Assembly: GCA_963932465.1 (NCBI GenBank)
Contig: OZ010787.1
Span: 15,984,926-16,048,925 of the forward strand
DNA: 64,000 nucleotides
From: Maratus speciosus
Taxonomy: Eukaryota > Arthropoda > Arachnida > Araneae > Salticidae
Direction of reading: 5' to 3'
Shown here: positions 24,246 through 33,439 of the stretch, one piece after another
How the letters are laid out: each line of letters begins with the position of its first letter
Numbering within the stretch: the first letter of the stretch is position 1
Notes under the pieces: model-generated
Seen by the model: the letters and a program-made list of their open reading frames with translations, nothing else
What the model was told of the DNA's origin: nothing
Databases searched by the model: none
Made by a program: the position numbers and the translations under genes

Positions 24246-24392
24246 GATATATATATATCAACTTTTGAACGGAGGGTGGTTTCGGGGTCTGGGGGTCATG
24301 ATCGATGAAAATATACCAAAATTTTTTGAAATCGCTTTCCTCCGAACGGCTGCAATAGGTAGCTTTTTGTAATGAAAGCTACCTAATAAGCG

Positions 24393-24476
24393 AATTTACG
24401 GCAAAACGGATTTACCTTCAGCTTTCTGCCAAACTTCTACAACTTCTTCAGACGAGAACAGCAGATTTTTCGGCAT
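24393..24476 (-). pseudogene. Tc1 transposase, N-terminal fragment
   Basis: From the ATG at 24476 the minus strand reads MPKNLLFSSEEVVEVWQKAE then GKSVLP and a stop, an N-terminal Tc1-like start. It continues in frame into the C-terminal piece when the foldback element and one TA are removed. The normal 70-80 residues of paired HTH between this start and the second HTH are shortened, so the gene was already defective or internally deleted. Confidence 0.6.
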
Positions 24477-25044
24477 TTTGATATAACTCGTACAGCGATC
24501 GCTGCAGTTCATACTTTGGGAAAAAAGCCTCGCCAATCCTTCACCTATCACGTTTAAAGAGATATTTGCATAAAGGTTCATTTGTGCTTAAACTTTTGCG
24601 ACATCATAAAAAATGTTTTTTGTAATTTCTCATTTTCATAATGATGAATTTTTTCCAACCTTGAGATATATATTTATGATCACAGTATTCACCTACAGTG
24701 GATATTTGAAAGCATTCCGTTGTACAATTTTATTTTTATTAAAATATTTGCATTGTGCTTAAACTTTTATGCCGGACTGTACTATCTTTTAATAGTGAAG
24801 AATAAAACGGTTATAGTAATTTTCAATGACAATATTTGCAGAAAAATGAAACCCCTGTAAAATATTAATATCGACGAATGTTTTCCTATTTTGTTGAATA
24901 AAAATATGTAGGCTAATATCAAAGATAAAGTTATAATGCGTGCATTTCAAAGTTATTTAACTGTCACTAGATTAATTTTTAACACAATTATTCTAATTGG
25001 TAAACAAATCATATTAGATGTAAATTTCCAACTGGGCGAAAAAT

Positions 25045-25118
25045 ATCCGGACCAGGATTCGAACCCGGGACCTTCTGGCTGAAGCCGCCAGTGCTCTGCC
25101 ATCTGAGCTATCCCGGAC
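25045..25118 (-). tRNA. tRNA-like sequence, unit 1
   Basis: A 74-nt cloverleaf on the minus strand: acceptor GTCCGGG pairs with TCCGGAC (the last base is A-to-G-equivalent mutated here, ATCCGG on plus), D stem GCTC/GAGC, anticodon stem CTGGC/GCCAG, T stem CCGGG/CCTGG with TTCGAAT. The loop is GGCTTCA, whose centre would be CTT (Lys) but position 33 is G instead of the near-universal T. A and B box motifs (TAGCTCAGATGGC, GGTTCGAATCC) are good. Probably a mobile tRNA-derived promoter rather than a translation tRNA. Confidence 0.6.
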
Positions 25119-25324
25119 GATTCTGGTCGAACCTTTTTCACCCAGCTAACCTTGAAGATTACAGCATCTGGTCTGAAACCTGGTTCAGCTCAACAGAATA
25201 AATCACAGGTAATGGAACTCCAGAAATCGCTGGATACGAAATTACACTAGATTAATTTTTAACACGATTATTCTAATTGGTAAACAAATCATATTAGATG
25301 TAAATTTCCAACTGGGCGAAAAAT

Positions 25325-25398
25325 GTCCGGACCAGGATTCGAACCCGGGACCTTCTGACTGAAGCCGCCAGTGCTCTGCCATCTGAGCTATCCCGGAC
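25325..25398 (-). tRNA. tRNA-like sequence, unit 2
   Basis: Same 74-nt cloverleaf as unit 1, 280 bp further on, with the intact GTCCGG acceptor end and one difference (GACTGAAG rather than GGCTGAAG on the plus strand), which breaks one anticodon-stem pair. Confidence 0.6.
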
Positions 25399-25604
25399 GA
25401 TTCTGGTCGAACCTTTTTCACCCAGCTAACCTTGAAGATTACAGCATCTGGTCTGAAACCTGGTTCAGCTCAACAGAATAAATCACAGGTAATGGAACTC
25501 CAGAAATCGCTGGATACGAAATTACACTAGATTAATTTTTAACACAATTATTCTAATTGGTAAACAAATCATATTAGATGTAAATTTCCAACTGGGCGAA
25601 AAAT

Positions 25605-25678
25605 GTCCGGACCAGGATTCGAACCCGGGACCTTCTGGCTGAAGCCGCCAGTGCTCTGCCATCTGAGCTATCCCGGAC
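25605..25678 (-). tRNA. tRNA-like sequence, unit 3
   Basis: Consensus copy of the 74-nt tRNA-like sequence with all four stems intact. Confidence 0.6.
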
Positions 25679-25884
25679 GATTCTGGTCGAACCTTTTTCA
25701 CCCAGCTAACCTTGAAGATTACAGCATCTGGTCTGAAACCTGGTTCAGCTCAACAGAATAAATCACAGGTAATGGAACTCCAGAAATCGCTGGATACGAA
25801 ATTACACTAGATTAATTTTTAACACAATTATTCTAATTGGTAAACAAATCATATTAGATGTAAATTTCCAACTGGGCGAAAAAT

Positions 25885-25958
25885 GTCCGGACCAGGATTC
25901 GAACCCCGGACCTTCTGGCTGAAGCCGCCAGTGCTCTGCCATCTGAGCTATCCCGGAC
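25885..25958 (-). tRNA. tRNA-like sequence, unit 4
   Basis: As unit 3 but with GAACCCCGGA in place of GAACCCGGGA on the plus strand, a change beside the T arm. The same change is in unit 5, so these two units share a recent ancestor. Confidence 0.6.
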
Positions 25959-26164
25959 GATTCTGGTCGAACCTTTTTCACCCAGCTAACCTTGAAGATT
26001 ACAGCATCTGGTCTGAAACCTGGTTCAGCTCAACAGAATAAATCACAGGTAATGGAACTCCAGAAATCGCTGGATACGAAATTACACTAGATTAATTTTT
26101 AACACAATTATTCTAATTGGTAAACAAATCATATTAGATGTAAATTTCCAACTGGGCGAAAAAT

Positions 26165-26238
26165 GTCCGGACCAGGATTCGAACCCCGGACCTTCTGGCT
26201 GAAGCCGCCAGTGCTCTGCCATCTGAGCTATCCCGGAC
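26165..26238 (-). tRNA. tRNA-like sequence, unit 5
   Basis: Identical to unit 4 over the tRNA-like region. It is the last minus-strand unit before the orientation switch. Confidence 0.6.
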
Positions 26239-26361
26239 GATTCTGGTCGAACCTTTTTCACCCAGCTAACCTTGAAGATTACAGCATCTGGTCTGAAACT
26301 TGGTTCAGCTCAACAGAATAAATCACAGGTAATGGAACTCCAGAAATCGCTGGATACGAAA

Positions 26362-26505
26362 TTACACTAGATTAATTTTTAACACAATTATTCTAATTGG
26401 TAAACAAATCATATTAGATGTAAATTTTTCGCCCAGTTGGAAATTTACATCTAATATGATTTGTTTACCAATTAGAATAATTGTGTTAAAAATTAATCTA
26501 GTGTA
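26362..26505. repeat. Orientation-switch hairpin in tRNA-unit array
   Basis: The ~65-bp arm from CACTAGATTAATTTTTAACA to AGATGTAAATTT is followed by a 13-nt loop (TTCGCCCAGTTGG) and its exact reverse complement to GTTAAAAATTAATCTAGTG. To its left all units are minus, to its right plus. The solitary unit at 52431 has the same hairpin, so it is part of the element, not a local rearrangement. Confidence 0.9.
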
Positions 26506-26629
26506 ATTTCGTATCCAGCGATTTCTGGAGTTCCATTACCTGTGATTTATTCTGTTGAGCTGAACCAGGTTTCAGACCAGATGCTGTAATCTTCAAGGTT
26601 AGCTGGGTGAAAAAGGTTCGACCAGAATC

Positions 26630-26703
26630 GTCCGGGATAGCTCAGATGGCAGAGCACTGGCGGCTTCAGCCAGAAGGTCCCGGATTCGAATCCTGGTCCG
26701 GAC
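26630..26703 (+). tRNA. tRNA-like sequence, unit 6
   Basis: Plus-strand copy, with GGATTCGAA instead of GGGTTCGAA in the T arm, weakening one stem pair. First unit after the orientation switch. Confidence 0.6.
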
Positions 26704-26909
26704 ATTTTTCGCCCAGTTGGAAATTTACATCTAATATGATTTGTTTACCAATTAGAATAATTGTGTTAAAAATTAATCTAGTGTAATTTCGTATCCAGCG
26801 ATTTCTGGAGTTCCATTACCTGTGATTTATTCTGTTGAGCTGAACCAGGTTTCAGACCAGATGCTGTAATCTTCAAGGTTAGCTGGGTGAAAAAGGTTCG
26901 ACCAGAATC

Positions 26910-26983
26910 GTCCGGGATAGCTCAGATGGCAGAGCACTGGCGGCTTCAGCCAGAAGGTCCCGGGTTCGAATCCTGGTCCGGAC
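26910..26983 (+). tRNA. tRNA-like sequence, unit 7
   Basis: Plus-strand consensus copy, 280 bp after unit 6. The array ends 33 bp later at CATCTAATA. Confidence 0.6.
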
Positions 26984-27029
26984 ATTTTTCGCCCAGTTGG
27001 AAATTTACATCTAATATTATTTAACTGTT

Positions 27030-27709
27030 TCGAACATTTTATTATAAAGAAATATGTAATAAAAAATGTAAGTGGATATTAAAGTTAATATTTTATGCTA
27101 TATTTACGTGCGATACACATACAAATTTTCATTCTTTTTTCAAATAATCCGTTTATCAGTTTTCTGATATATTATATGAAAAAAAGAAGTTGCATAAAAG
27201 AGTTTAAATAAGCACCAATACTGCATTTTGGAAGCCTATTATGGAAAGTCTTAAGCCTGAAAGACTTTTAGATTTAAAGTAAATTGAAAATTTGCAAATA
27301 TCTATTGAGAAGATATAAGAAATTTCTAGTATTTTAAGAAACATTTTTATTACACATTATTAATTTTGTAAAAGATCTCCGTAAGTAGCTTTTGGATCCT
27401 TGTTGATGCAAAATAAAACAACGTATGTTTGTAGTTTTATTTTTGGAGACTTCTTAAATGGGCACTTAGATGTTTATTTTTAATGAAAGATTCAATGGTT
27501 TTAAATATATTTTTGAGAATTAACCATCCCGATGAATTAGCATAGTAAATGTGTAATTATGTGCTATAGTAATACATTATTCGAATGTTGTAATTTTTTT
27601 TTTTTTTTTTTTTTTGACAAACCATTTTCAGCTTATGATTAAAGCCATGAAGAATAGACATGAAACAGTTTCCTTGAAAATGCATTTTTATGTCCCTGGA
27701 AAAAATCAA
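27030..27709. other. No gene seen; poly-T run
   Basis: AT-rich sequence with a T homopolymer of about 20 at 27593-27615. Confidence 0.5.
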
Positions 27710-27711
27710 TA

Positions 27712-28727
27712 CAGTAGAATCCCGCTAATCCGAACTAATTGAGAACGGTGCCTGTTCGGATTACAAAGAGTACGGATTACCCGAAATTCTGCTAAAAAGC
27801 AGCGTTATTAATATCTTATTATATAACAGATTTATTATAGTCTATGCATAATAGCTTTATTACAGTCTATGCATAATAGCTTTATTACAGTCTATGGACC
27901 AAGTAGTGTTACGAAATGTAAAATGCAGCTACAGGAAGATGATTCTTCGAAAACTGATTGAAGGCGATGATAGTTCTGTCTCTGTACGGCAACTTATACA
28001 GAATGTCACAGTAAAAGATATAATTTACTGGGTATCGGAGTCATGGGACAGTCTTGCACAAAATTGTTTAGTAAAGTCATGGAAGAAGTTATGGCCAAGT
28101 TTAAATGATTCTAGCGATGTTGAACAGGGGGAAGAAAACAAAAGCGGAATTCTTCAGTTTATTAAATGTATCCCAGCTGTGAAGACGCAAATTAACACAC
28201 TGTAACTGAGTGGTTGTCTTGTGATACTGAAGTCAATCAGATATATACAGATGAAGAAATCATCTCTTTAGTTCAGAATAAACCACAAGATGACTCTGAT
28301 CTAGAAGAAACTGATGAGCTAGAGAATGTTCTCGTTTCCTACTCTTCAGCTGCAAATGCTCTAGAAATAGCACTGCTATATATATAGCAGAATGAAAATG
28401 TGACATCAACAGACATTATGTTTATGAGACGTTGGCACAATATTGCTTCCTCGTCGAGAATAACATCACTTCGTCAGACAAATCTCACAAATTTCTCCAT
28501 CCCCAAAAGATCGTTAATGTAAATGTGTATTTGATATGTTAATATAATGTGTTTTTATTAAATGTAAATGCGATACTTGAATTATTGCATTAGTTTCTTC
28601 AATGTGTACAAAATTATGCATGCTGAAAGAGTACTCTTTTGTTTTTAGTACATTTCAATGTTTCAGTTAATCTGTTAAAGTATAATTTTCGAAAATAGAA
28701 TCGGTGCGGATTAACGGGGTTCTGCTG
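27712..28727 (+). mobile_element. Tigger/pogo-type transposon, internally deleted
   Basis: CAGTAGAATCCCGCTAATCC at the left and CGGATTAACGGGGTTCTGCTG at the right, both bounded by TA (27710-27711, 28728-28729), are imperfect inverted repeats of Tigger type. At 1016 bp it is well below full length; the DNA-binding and catalytic part of the transposase has been lost. Confidence 0.85.
27892..28520 (+). pseudogene. Tigger/jerky-like transposase C-terminus
   Basis: The frame from 27894 reads MDQVVLRNVKCSYRKMILRK, then VKDIIYWVSESWDSL and SWKKLWPSL, matching the region just after the last catalytic residue in jerky/Tigger transposases (MDQGVL...YR...W...SWxKLxP). After a stop at 28205 a shifted frame continues to a C-terminal tail with MFMRRWHNIASSSR (about 28420-28460). 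The DDE residues are absent, so this is a relic. Confidence 0.8.
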
Positions 28728-28739
28728 TACTTTCTAATA

Positions 28740-29815
28740 AAGTGATTCTACAGAATGACATTTTAAAAAAGCAGTTCATTCCAAATATGTTTTATATATA
28801 CAGTTTGAAAATGCAATTCCTATACAAGAAGAAGAATGTAATAATGTTGTTTAATTATAATTTGTTTTAGTTAAATAATTTTGTTTGATTAAAACCATTT
28901 TCTAATATTATAAAAATTAGCTAGGAACTTTCAACTAAACTGGTTTTATTTAGTTAATGTAAAAAACAGAGGAATAGCATTACTTGGCATCGTTACCAAA
29001 GAAACGCGTTCAGGCAACGCCCCCTAGACATTTGAGAAAGCCTTGACACGCGTCACGAAAACGCCACACAAAGCAGGCAAAACAAAACAAAACAAAAAAA
29101 AACAATTCATTTGGCTCCAAGGTAAATTACGGGAAATTTCTTTAAGTAAAATTTTTAATGTAATTATTGACATAGTTTTCTGCAGTCTAATTAAGGTATG
29201 AGAATTCATAATCCAAACGCATTATTTCGTTTTCTTTTCTGGAATTTAAATTATTTACAGCATTAATTGGAAAAAGAGATTGTTCCAGTAAATGTCTAAT
29301 TATACTTAGTAGTTAATTGCGGAGTAACAAGTAAATGGCCACTTCTTTTTCATTGTAAAAGAAATATGTTCATTCGTACTAAAAACTACAGAAGATCTGC
29401 ATAACGGGTGACCCAAAAGTCAGTAAACATTTTAAAAATCAATAATTCACAAAATAATGAATGTAGGAAGGTGCAATGTAACCCTCTGTATCACGGCGTT
29501 TCATATCTGCAACATACCCAAAAGTCAATGTTACTTATACAGTGGGCTTTAAAAGACAATTTTATTTATTGCTGTTATCTCCCAACACAACGTTTAATAT
29601 AAAATTTTCACAGATGGCGATACTAAGTTAGTTTTCCTTACCAAAGTTTTATTTACCATTTGAGGAGTTTTGCATTGTTAGTGCTAAAATGAACTTCGTA
29701 AATTTTGTCAAATTAAAAAGGCCGGATACGTTCAAAAATAGATTTTTTTACAAAGGTATGGTCGCATACTTTACAGTTTTGTATTAGAAAATTGGCAATA
29801 TTTATGAGGAATATA
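28740..29815. other. No gene seen
   Basis: AT-rich. A GC-richer patch (28985-29070, with CAGGCAACGCCCCCTAG) has no readable domain. 29400-29620 contains unremarkable short ORFs. Confidence 0.45.
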
Positions 29816-29817
29816 TA

Positions 29818-31020
29818 TTGGGTCGGCAACTAAGTTCCCGCCGTTTTAAAAAAATCTACCAGAATTTATATTTTGAATTTTGATCGAGTTAATTTATGTT
29901 AACTTTCAAATCATTAAAATGGTATGTCAAGTTGAGAAAAGAGAGCTATTTCAACACCACCTTCTTTTTGCTTTTATTCAAGGTTGTAAGGCCGCAAAAG
30001 CTGCTCGCGACATTTGTGCTGTGTATGGAGAGGGTGCCATAGCTAAAAGAACCGCTCGTAATTGGTATGCCAAGTTCAAAAATGGAAATTTTGACCTCAA
30101 AGACCTTTCGTTCTGGCCGTCCAGTTGAGTTCGATGAAGAACGATTAAACCAACTTTCGCACAAAAATTCGCATCAAACGACATGGCAGAGAAGATGGAA
30201 TTCTTCCACACTGCTATAGAAAGGCAACTTCACACCATGGGAAAGTTTCAGAAGTGTAGAGCATGGGTTCCGCATGCTTTAAGTATCAACAACAAAAAGT
30301 AACGAGCCATAACCTCCACTATTTTGATTGCTCGTCATCGTTCAACTAATGGACGCAAGCAACGATTTATTTACCGAATCGTTACTGGTGACGAAAAATG
30401 GTTCCTGTAAATTAATGTGAAGCAGCATAAGGAACGACTTAGCACCGGTAAACAAGCAACACCGCGTGTGAAACAAGATCTTCAGCCGCGTAGAACGATG
30501 TTGTGCGTATGGTGGGTACTGGGGAAGATTATCCATAACGAATTTCTTGGACAGAACCAAACGGTCAACGCGAAACTCTATGTTCAACAGATGGAACGAC
30601 ACAACAAGGCTGCTCAAGGGAAAAGAACTAATCGGCAGCATGGATTTCTTTGTCTGCACGACAACGCTCGCTCTCATATCGCTAATATGATCAAGGAAGC
30701 CATTCAAATAGCTGGGAAGGGCTGCCCCATCCGCCGTATTCTCCCGATTTAAAACCAACGGATTTCTACCTCTGTCGATCTCTTTCAAATGATATGTGTG
30801 GAGTTTCGTTCAATACTGATGCAGAATTGAGAGCTTGGTTGTATGAAATTTTCGAGACGAAACCGGATGATTTCTACCTACGAGGTATTGAAAATCTTGT
30901 TGAATCTTGGAAAGAAGTTGTAAACAACAAGAGAGAATAAATACATTATTGATTAATTGGTTGTTAATTTTTATTGAAAAATAGACCTGAAAAAACTGCG
31001 GAAACTTAGTTGCCAACCCA
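29818..31020 (+). mobile_element. Mariner transposon, near full length, decayed
   Basis: TA|TTGGGTCGGCAACTAAGTTC at the left and GGAAACTTAGTTGCCAACCCA at the right are mariner TIRs. At 1203 bp it is close to the normal 1.3 kb. The right end is followed not by TA but by a fragment of a second mariner. Confidence 0.85.
29919..30940 (+). pseudogene. Mariner transposase pseudogene
   Basis: From ATG 29919 the frame gives FAFIQGCKAAKAARDICAVY and EGAIAKRTARNWYAKF (HTH domain), then a frameshift near 30110. Next come WVPHALSINNK, IVTGDEKWFL with the first catalytic D (about 30385), a stop, then MLCVWWVLGKIIHNEFL, LCLHDNARSHIANMI with the second D (about 30657) and, in another frame, PYSPDLKPTDFYLCRSLSND with the third D (about 30738). 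The end EVVNNKRE lies near 30938. Three frame breaks at least, so it is inactive although all three aspartates can still be read. Confidence 0.9.
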
Positions 31021-31156
31021 GTTGGCATTCCATTAGATGACGTTCCTTTTTAATGATCTGAAATTTAACATAAATTAACTAGTTCAAAAAAAATATATCT
31101 ATTCCGGTAGAAAAAATTTATTTAAAAAGACGGCGAAAACTTATTTGCCAACCCAA
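31021..31156 (-). mobile_element. 5' end of a second mariner, head-to-head
   Basis: The reverse complement begins TTGGGTTGGCAAATAAGTTT next to TA (31157-31158), and its 5' leader (GTTAATTTATGTTAA, then ATCATTAAAA) matches the leader of the 29818 copy. It stops at about 31021, exactly where the first mariner ends. Only about 136 bp remain. Confidence 0.75.
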
Positions 31157-31954
31157 TAATTTTCTGTTTATTGCAGATGTGAAAAAAGTACCTTTTAGAC
31201 AATAATTAATTTTTATGTTCTGATTTTTTTATTATTTTTTAATGCTTAAAATTATGTAGGGGAGACTGGGGAGGTTTGACCATAGAAGAGACTTGACCCA
31301 CCCTTCAGTTTTCCTACTTAAAAGAATTTCAGAGCTTAACGAATAGGTGGTAACCAAAGCTACTGGAATGCTCAAACAACAGTCTTTGTGTCACGCAGAT
31401 CATTGAAACAGGTGTGAAAAAATCAACTGAGAAGTGTTTTCAAACTAAAAGTTGTGTTTTATAGAATATTTTGTAAGTTTTTCTCAGATAAAATATATGC
31501 TAGGAATTTAAATAAATATGTTTTAAGTAATGCAGAAATGCTGAGCTTTCATTCCAGGAATAAAGATTCTACAGTAAGTTAGGCTTAACATAACCCTGTG
31601 CTGTTCATTAAAAAATGACTATATGGGGAGGTTTGACCCAATCAATGTGAAGGAGGCTTGACCGGATCCAGACGGCCAAGGCTCCCTTAATTAAATGTTT
31701 TGAAATCTTTTTATTATACACTGTTCAAAATGAAGGGTTAATACTTATATTTCTAAAATAAAGTAAATTTATTCTGTAAAGCTATAGTAAAATTGGTTGA
31801 TAGGAAGGAAAACGTTTAAAACTGATTAAAGAAAGATGTGAAAAATTGCTACAGTATCCACTGCCAGAAAAAAAAAATAGTGAAATATAAATGGGAAAGT
31901 TGATAGGAACTTTTTTCATTTAAATATTGATTACAGTACGTAAATAGAAAGAAT

Positions 31955-32190
31955 GGAAAAGACTAGAAGGAATTAAAGCAGCAGTCTTAAGAGTTGTTAA
32001 TGATAAGTTAAGTGCTAATGCGGCTGCAAAAGTACACAATATTGATCGAAAAACTTTAGGAAGGTATGTAGAGAAATTTAACCAAGATGAACATAGTGAA
32101 ATGAAGTCAAACTATGTGACAGCTAGTGTTGTCAAGTCGAGTGTCACAAAAAGTAGAACAAGGAGACAGAAAAAAGGGAACATAAAATAA
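31955..32190 (+). pseudogene. psq-type HTH fragment of pogo-like transposase
   Basis: The frame reads WKRLEGIKAAVLRVVNDKLS then ANAAAKVHNIDRKTLGRYV, a Pipsqueak/CENP-B-type helix-turn-helix with the usual K-A...A-x-x-(Y/H)-x-I-x-x-x-T-L pattern, ending at RRQKKGNIK then stop. This is the DNA-binding N-terminus of a pogo-superfamily transposase; no catalytic part follows. Confidence 0.7.
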
Positions 32191-32463
32191 AAGGAACTCT
32201 ATGAAAACGGAACCTGTCACTAACGGAATACTGTCTTAAATGCTAAAATTTCATTTTCCTTACTATACAATTATACCTGCTCAGACAAAATCCTAATTAA
32301 AACTGAATTTTCTCCTGTTCCCAGCGATTCCGTCTAAACAGATTTGTTTAAGCATCATATTTTCAAAAATAATTTTTATAAGATTTAAACCGTGTAGCAT
32401 AAAGTTATTTTGCTTTTTTTAACTGATTTTATTTTTCTTAACAAATATCTCAATAGTAAATAA

Positions 32464-32541
32464 AGTGGGTCAAGCCTCCTATATAGTGGGTGAAGCCTCC
32501 TAAATAGTGGGTCAAGCCTCCCGTATAGTGGGTCAAGCCTC
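32464..32541 (-). repeat. Four tandem 19-bp repeats (GTGGGTCAAGCCTCC)
   Basis: Four near-identical units separated by TATATA-like linkers, all in the same orientation. The reverse complement GGAGGCTTGACCC matches the motif beside the opposite end of the same transposon. A plausible transposase-binding array; this function is inferred from placement. Confidence 0.85.
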
Positions 32542-32751
32542 CCATATGTGAAGAACCTTGACCCATTATTTTCTCATGAACAAAATCAATCATTTTTCAA
32601 GTTTCTTATATATTACACTTATGTCGCAATTTTAGCTTGATAATTGATTCTATAACGAATAAAATGATGTATAATATTTTGTTCTAGGTTCAGTATTTAA
32701 AAAATAAGAATCATTTTGCAAAAAGTGTGTCAACCTCCCCAGTCTCCTCTA

Positions 32752-33140
32752 TTCTAAAATCTCTGTAAATATTTTTCAAATCGGAATTATTGAGTCACAA
32801 AAGGTTAAAGGAAAATACAATCCTTTTTTACCCTATAATTTTTAAAAACCGACACTTTCAGGTATAAATATGGTATAGAAATACGGTAAAATGACCATGT
32901 GCTATCCAATGAGGCTATTTACAGCGCCTCTTAACTTCAAACTCAAGAGTTAACGTTCTTAAATTAAGAAAAAAACATTCTTTTAACGTAAATGTTTATG
33001 GCTTACTGAAAAAATCATATTACCAAGAAATTTTTTCAAAAGGAAAAAGAAGAGAAACTGAATATTACAGTAGAAGTACGAATCTTTATGTCCCTTTGAT
33101 CCTCAAAGATTAAAGGTAAGTTTGTTCTCAAAGGTAAATT
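32752..33140. other. No gene seen
   Basis: AT-rich sequence between the pogo-like element and the DINE/pearl-like element. Confidence 0.4.
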
Positions 33141-33439
33141 TAAACTAGTTGGATGTGCCAATCCCAAAACTTTCTTCTCTCTTATACATCTTAATATTTC
33201 AAAACCTAGTTACACATGTTAATACTTCAATATTATTAGTTCAATACTATACCAACTTTGATTTTCATCTTAAATTTCTGCTCAAGTCAATTAAACGGAC
33301 TAAAAACGAGTTAATCTATATCATGATATTTGTTAAAATTATTAATTTTTCCTTATTCTGTCGTTATCAGCTGTTTGCGAATAGCCGGCACAGCAGGAAG
33401 CGAGTTCCCGCCGCTGCATGAGCCGCCGATGCACAATAG

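Larger units (their letters stand above)
20239..24386. mobile_element. Giant foldback element, copy 2 (complete)
   Basis: Terminal TTAGGTAGC (20239) and GCTACCTAA (to 24386) are flanked by TA on both sides. Each arm runs: terminal hairpin (AGGTAGCTTT...AAAGCTACCT), unique ~100 bp block (CCCCCAGACCCCGAAACCACC), interrupted TA tract (left about 20365-20438, right 24246-24258), ~328 bp tandem subunits, a ~150 bp proximal block, then a GC-rich inner stem (CTTCCTCCCGGCACTGGCC). The inverted arms span about 2.2 kb (left) and 1.75 kb (right) around a unique spacer of about 166 bp (22466-22631). The right arm has lost one subunit and about 395 bp near 22860. No protein is encoded, so it is presumably mobilised in trans. 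Confidence 0.85.
19443..24781 (-). mobile_element. Tc1-like transposon interrupted by giant foldback element
   Basis: The left end TA|CAGTGCGGTGGAAAAGTTTA and right end TAAACTTTTATGCCGGACTG|TA are imperfect inverted repeats with TA on both sides. Transposase pieces lie on the minus strand on either side of a 4.1 kb insertion (20239-24386). Removing the insertion and one TA joins the two halves in one frame across the site. Without the insertion the Tc1 would be about 1.2 kb, shorter than normal. Confidence 0.85.
24965..27016. mobile_element. Array of 280-bp tRNA-bearing units inserted as a block
   Basis: Five units in minus orientation (to about 26365) are followed by a partial unit, a hairpin junction at about 26424-26440 and two units in plus orientation. 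Period is exactly 280 bp between tRNA-like sequences on each side. The whole block is flanked by TTATTTAACTGT (about 24953-24964 and 27017-27028), a 12-bp direct repeat, so it entered as one insertion or expanded after a single insertion. Each unit has a ~65 bp AT-rich arm (CACTAGATTAATTTTTAACA), a GC-moderate body and a 74-nt tRNA-like sequence. The same ends bound the solitary copy at 52431-52783. No protein is encoded. Confidence 0.85.
31259..32749 (+). mobile_element. pogo-related TIR transposon with subterminal repeats
   Basis: TA|GGGGAGACTGGGGAGGTT at the left and AACCTCCCCAGTCTCCTC|TA at the right. The motif GGAGGYTTGACC recurs next to both ends: left at 31274, near 31625 and 31652 in one orientation; right as four tandem copies of GTGGGTCAAGCCTCC spaced about 19 bp (32464-32541). 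The 1491-bp body has only an HTH protein remnant and lacks a DDE domain. Confidence 0.85.

Noticed and set aside
24965..27016. Functional nuclear tRNA gene cluster
   Set aside because: G at position 33, variable anticodon loop and target duplications around the whole block point to a mobile element.
24965..27016. Hammerhead ribozyme (retrozyme) in the 280-bp unit
   Set aside because: I looked for a CTGATGA...GAAA core on both strands of the unit and did not find one.
30342..30788. 148-codon minus-strand ORF
   Set aside because: Antisense shadow of the mariner transposase on the plus strand.
33149..33421. Conserved protein shared with 63383-63769
   Set aside because: The similarity is between copies of a DINE/pearl leader; the frames have no domain and the homology extends outside them.
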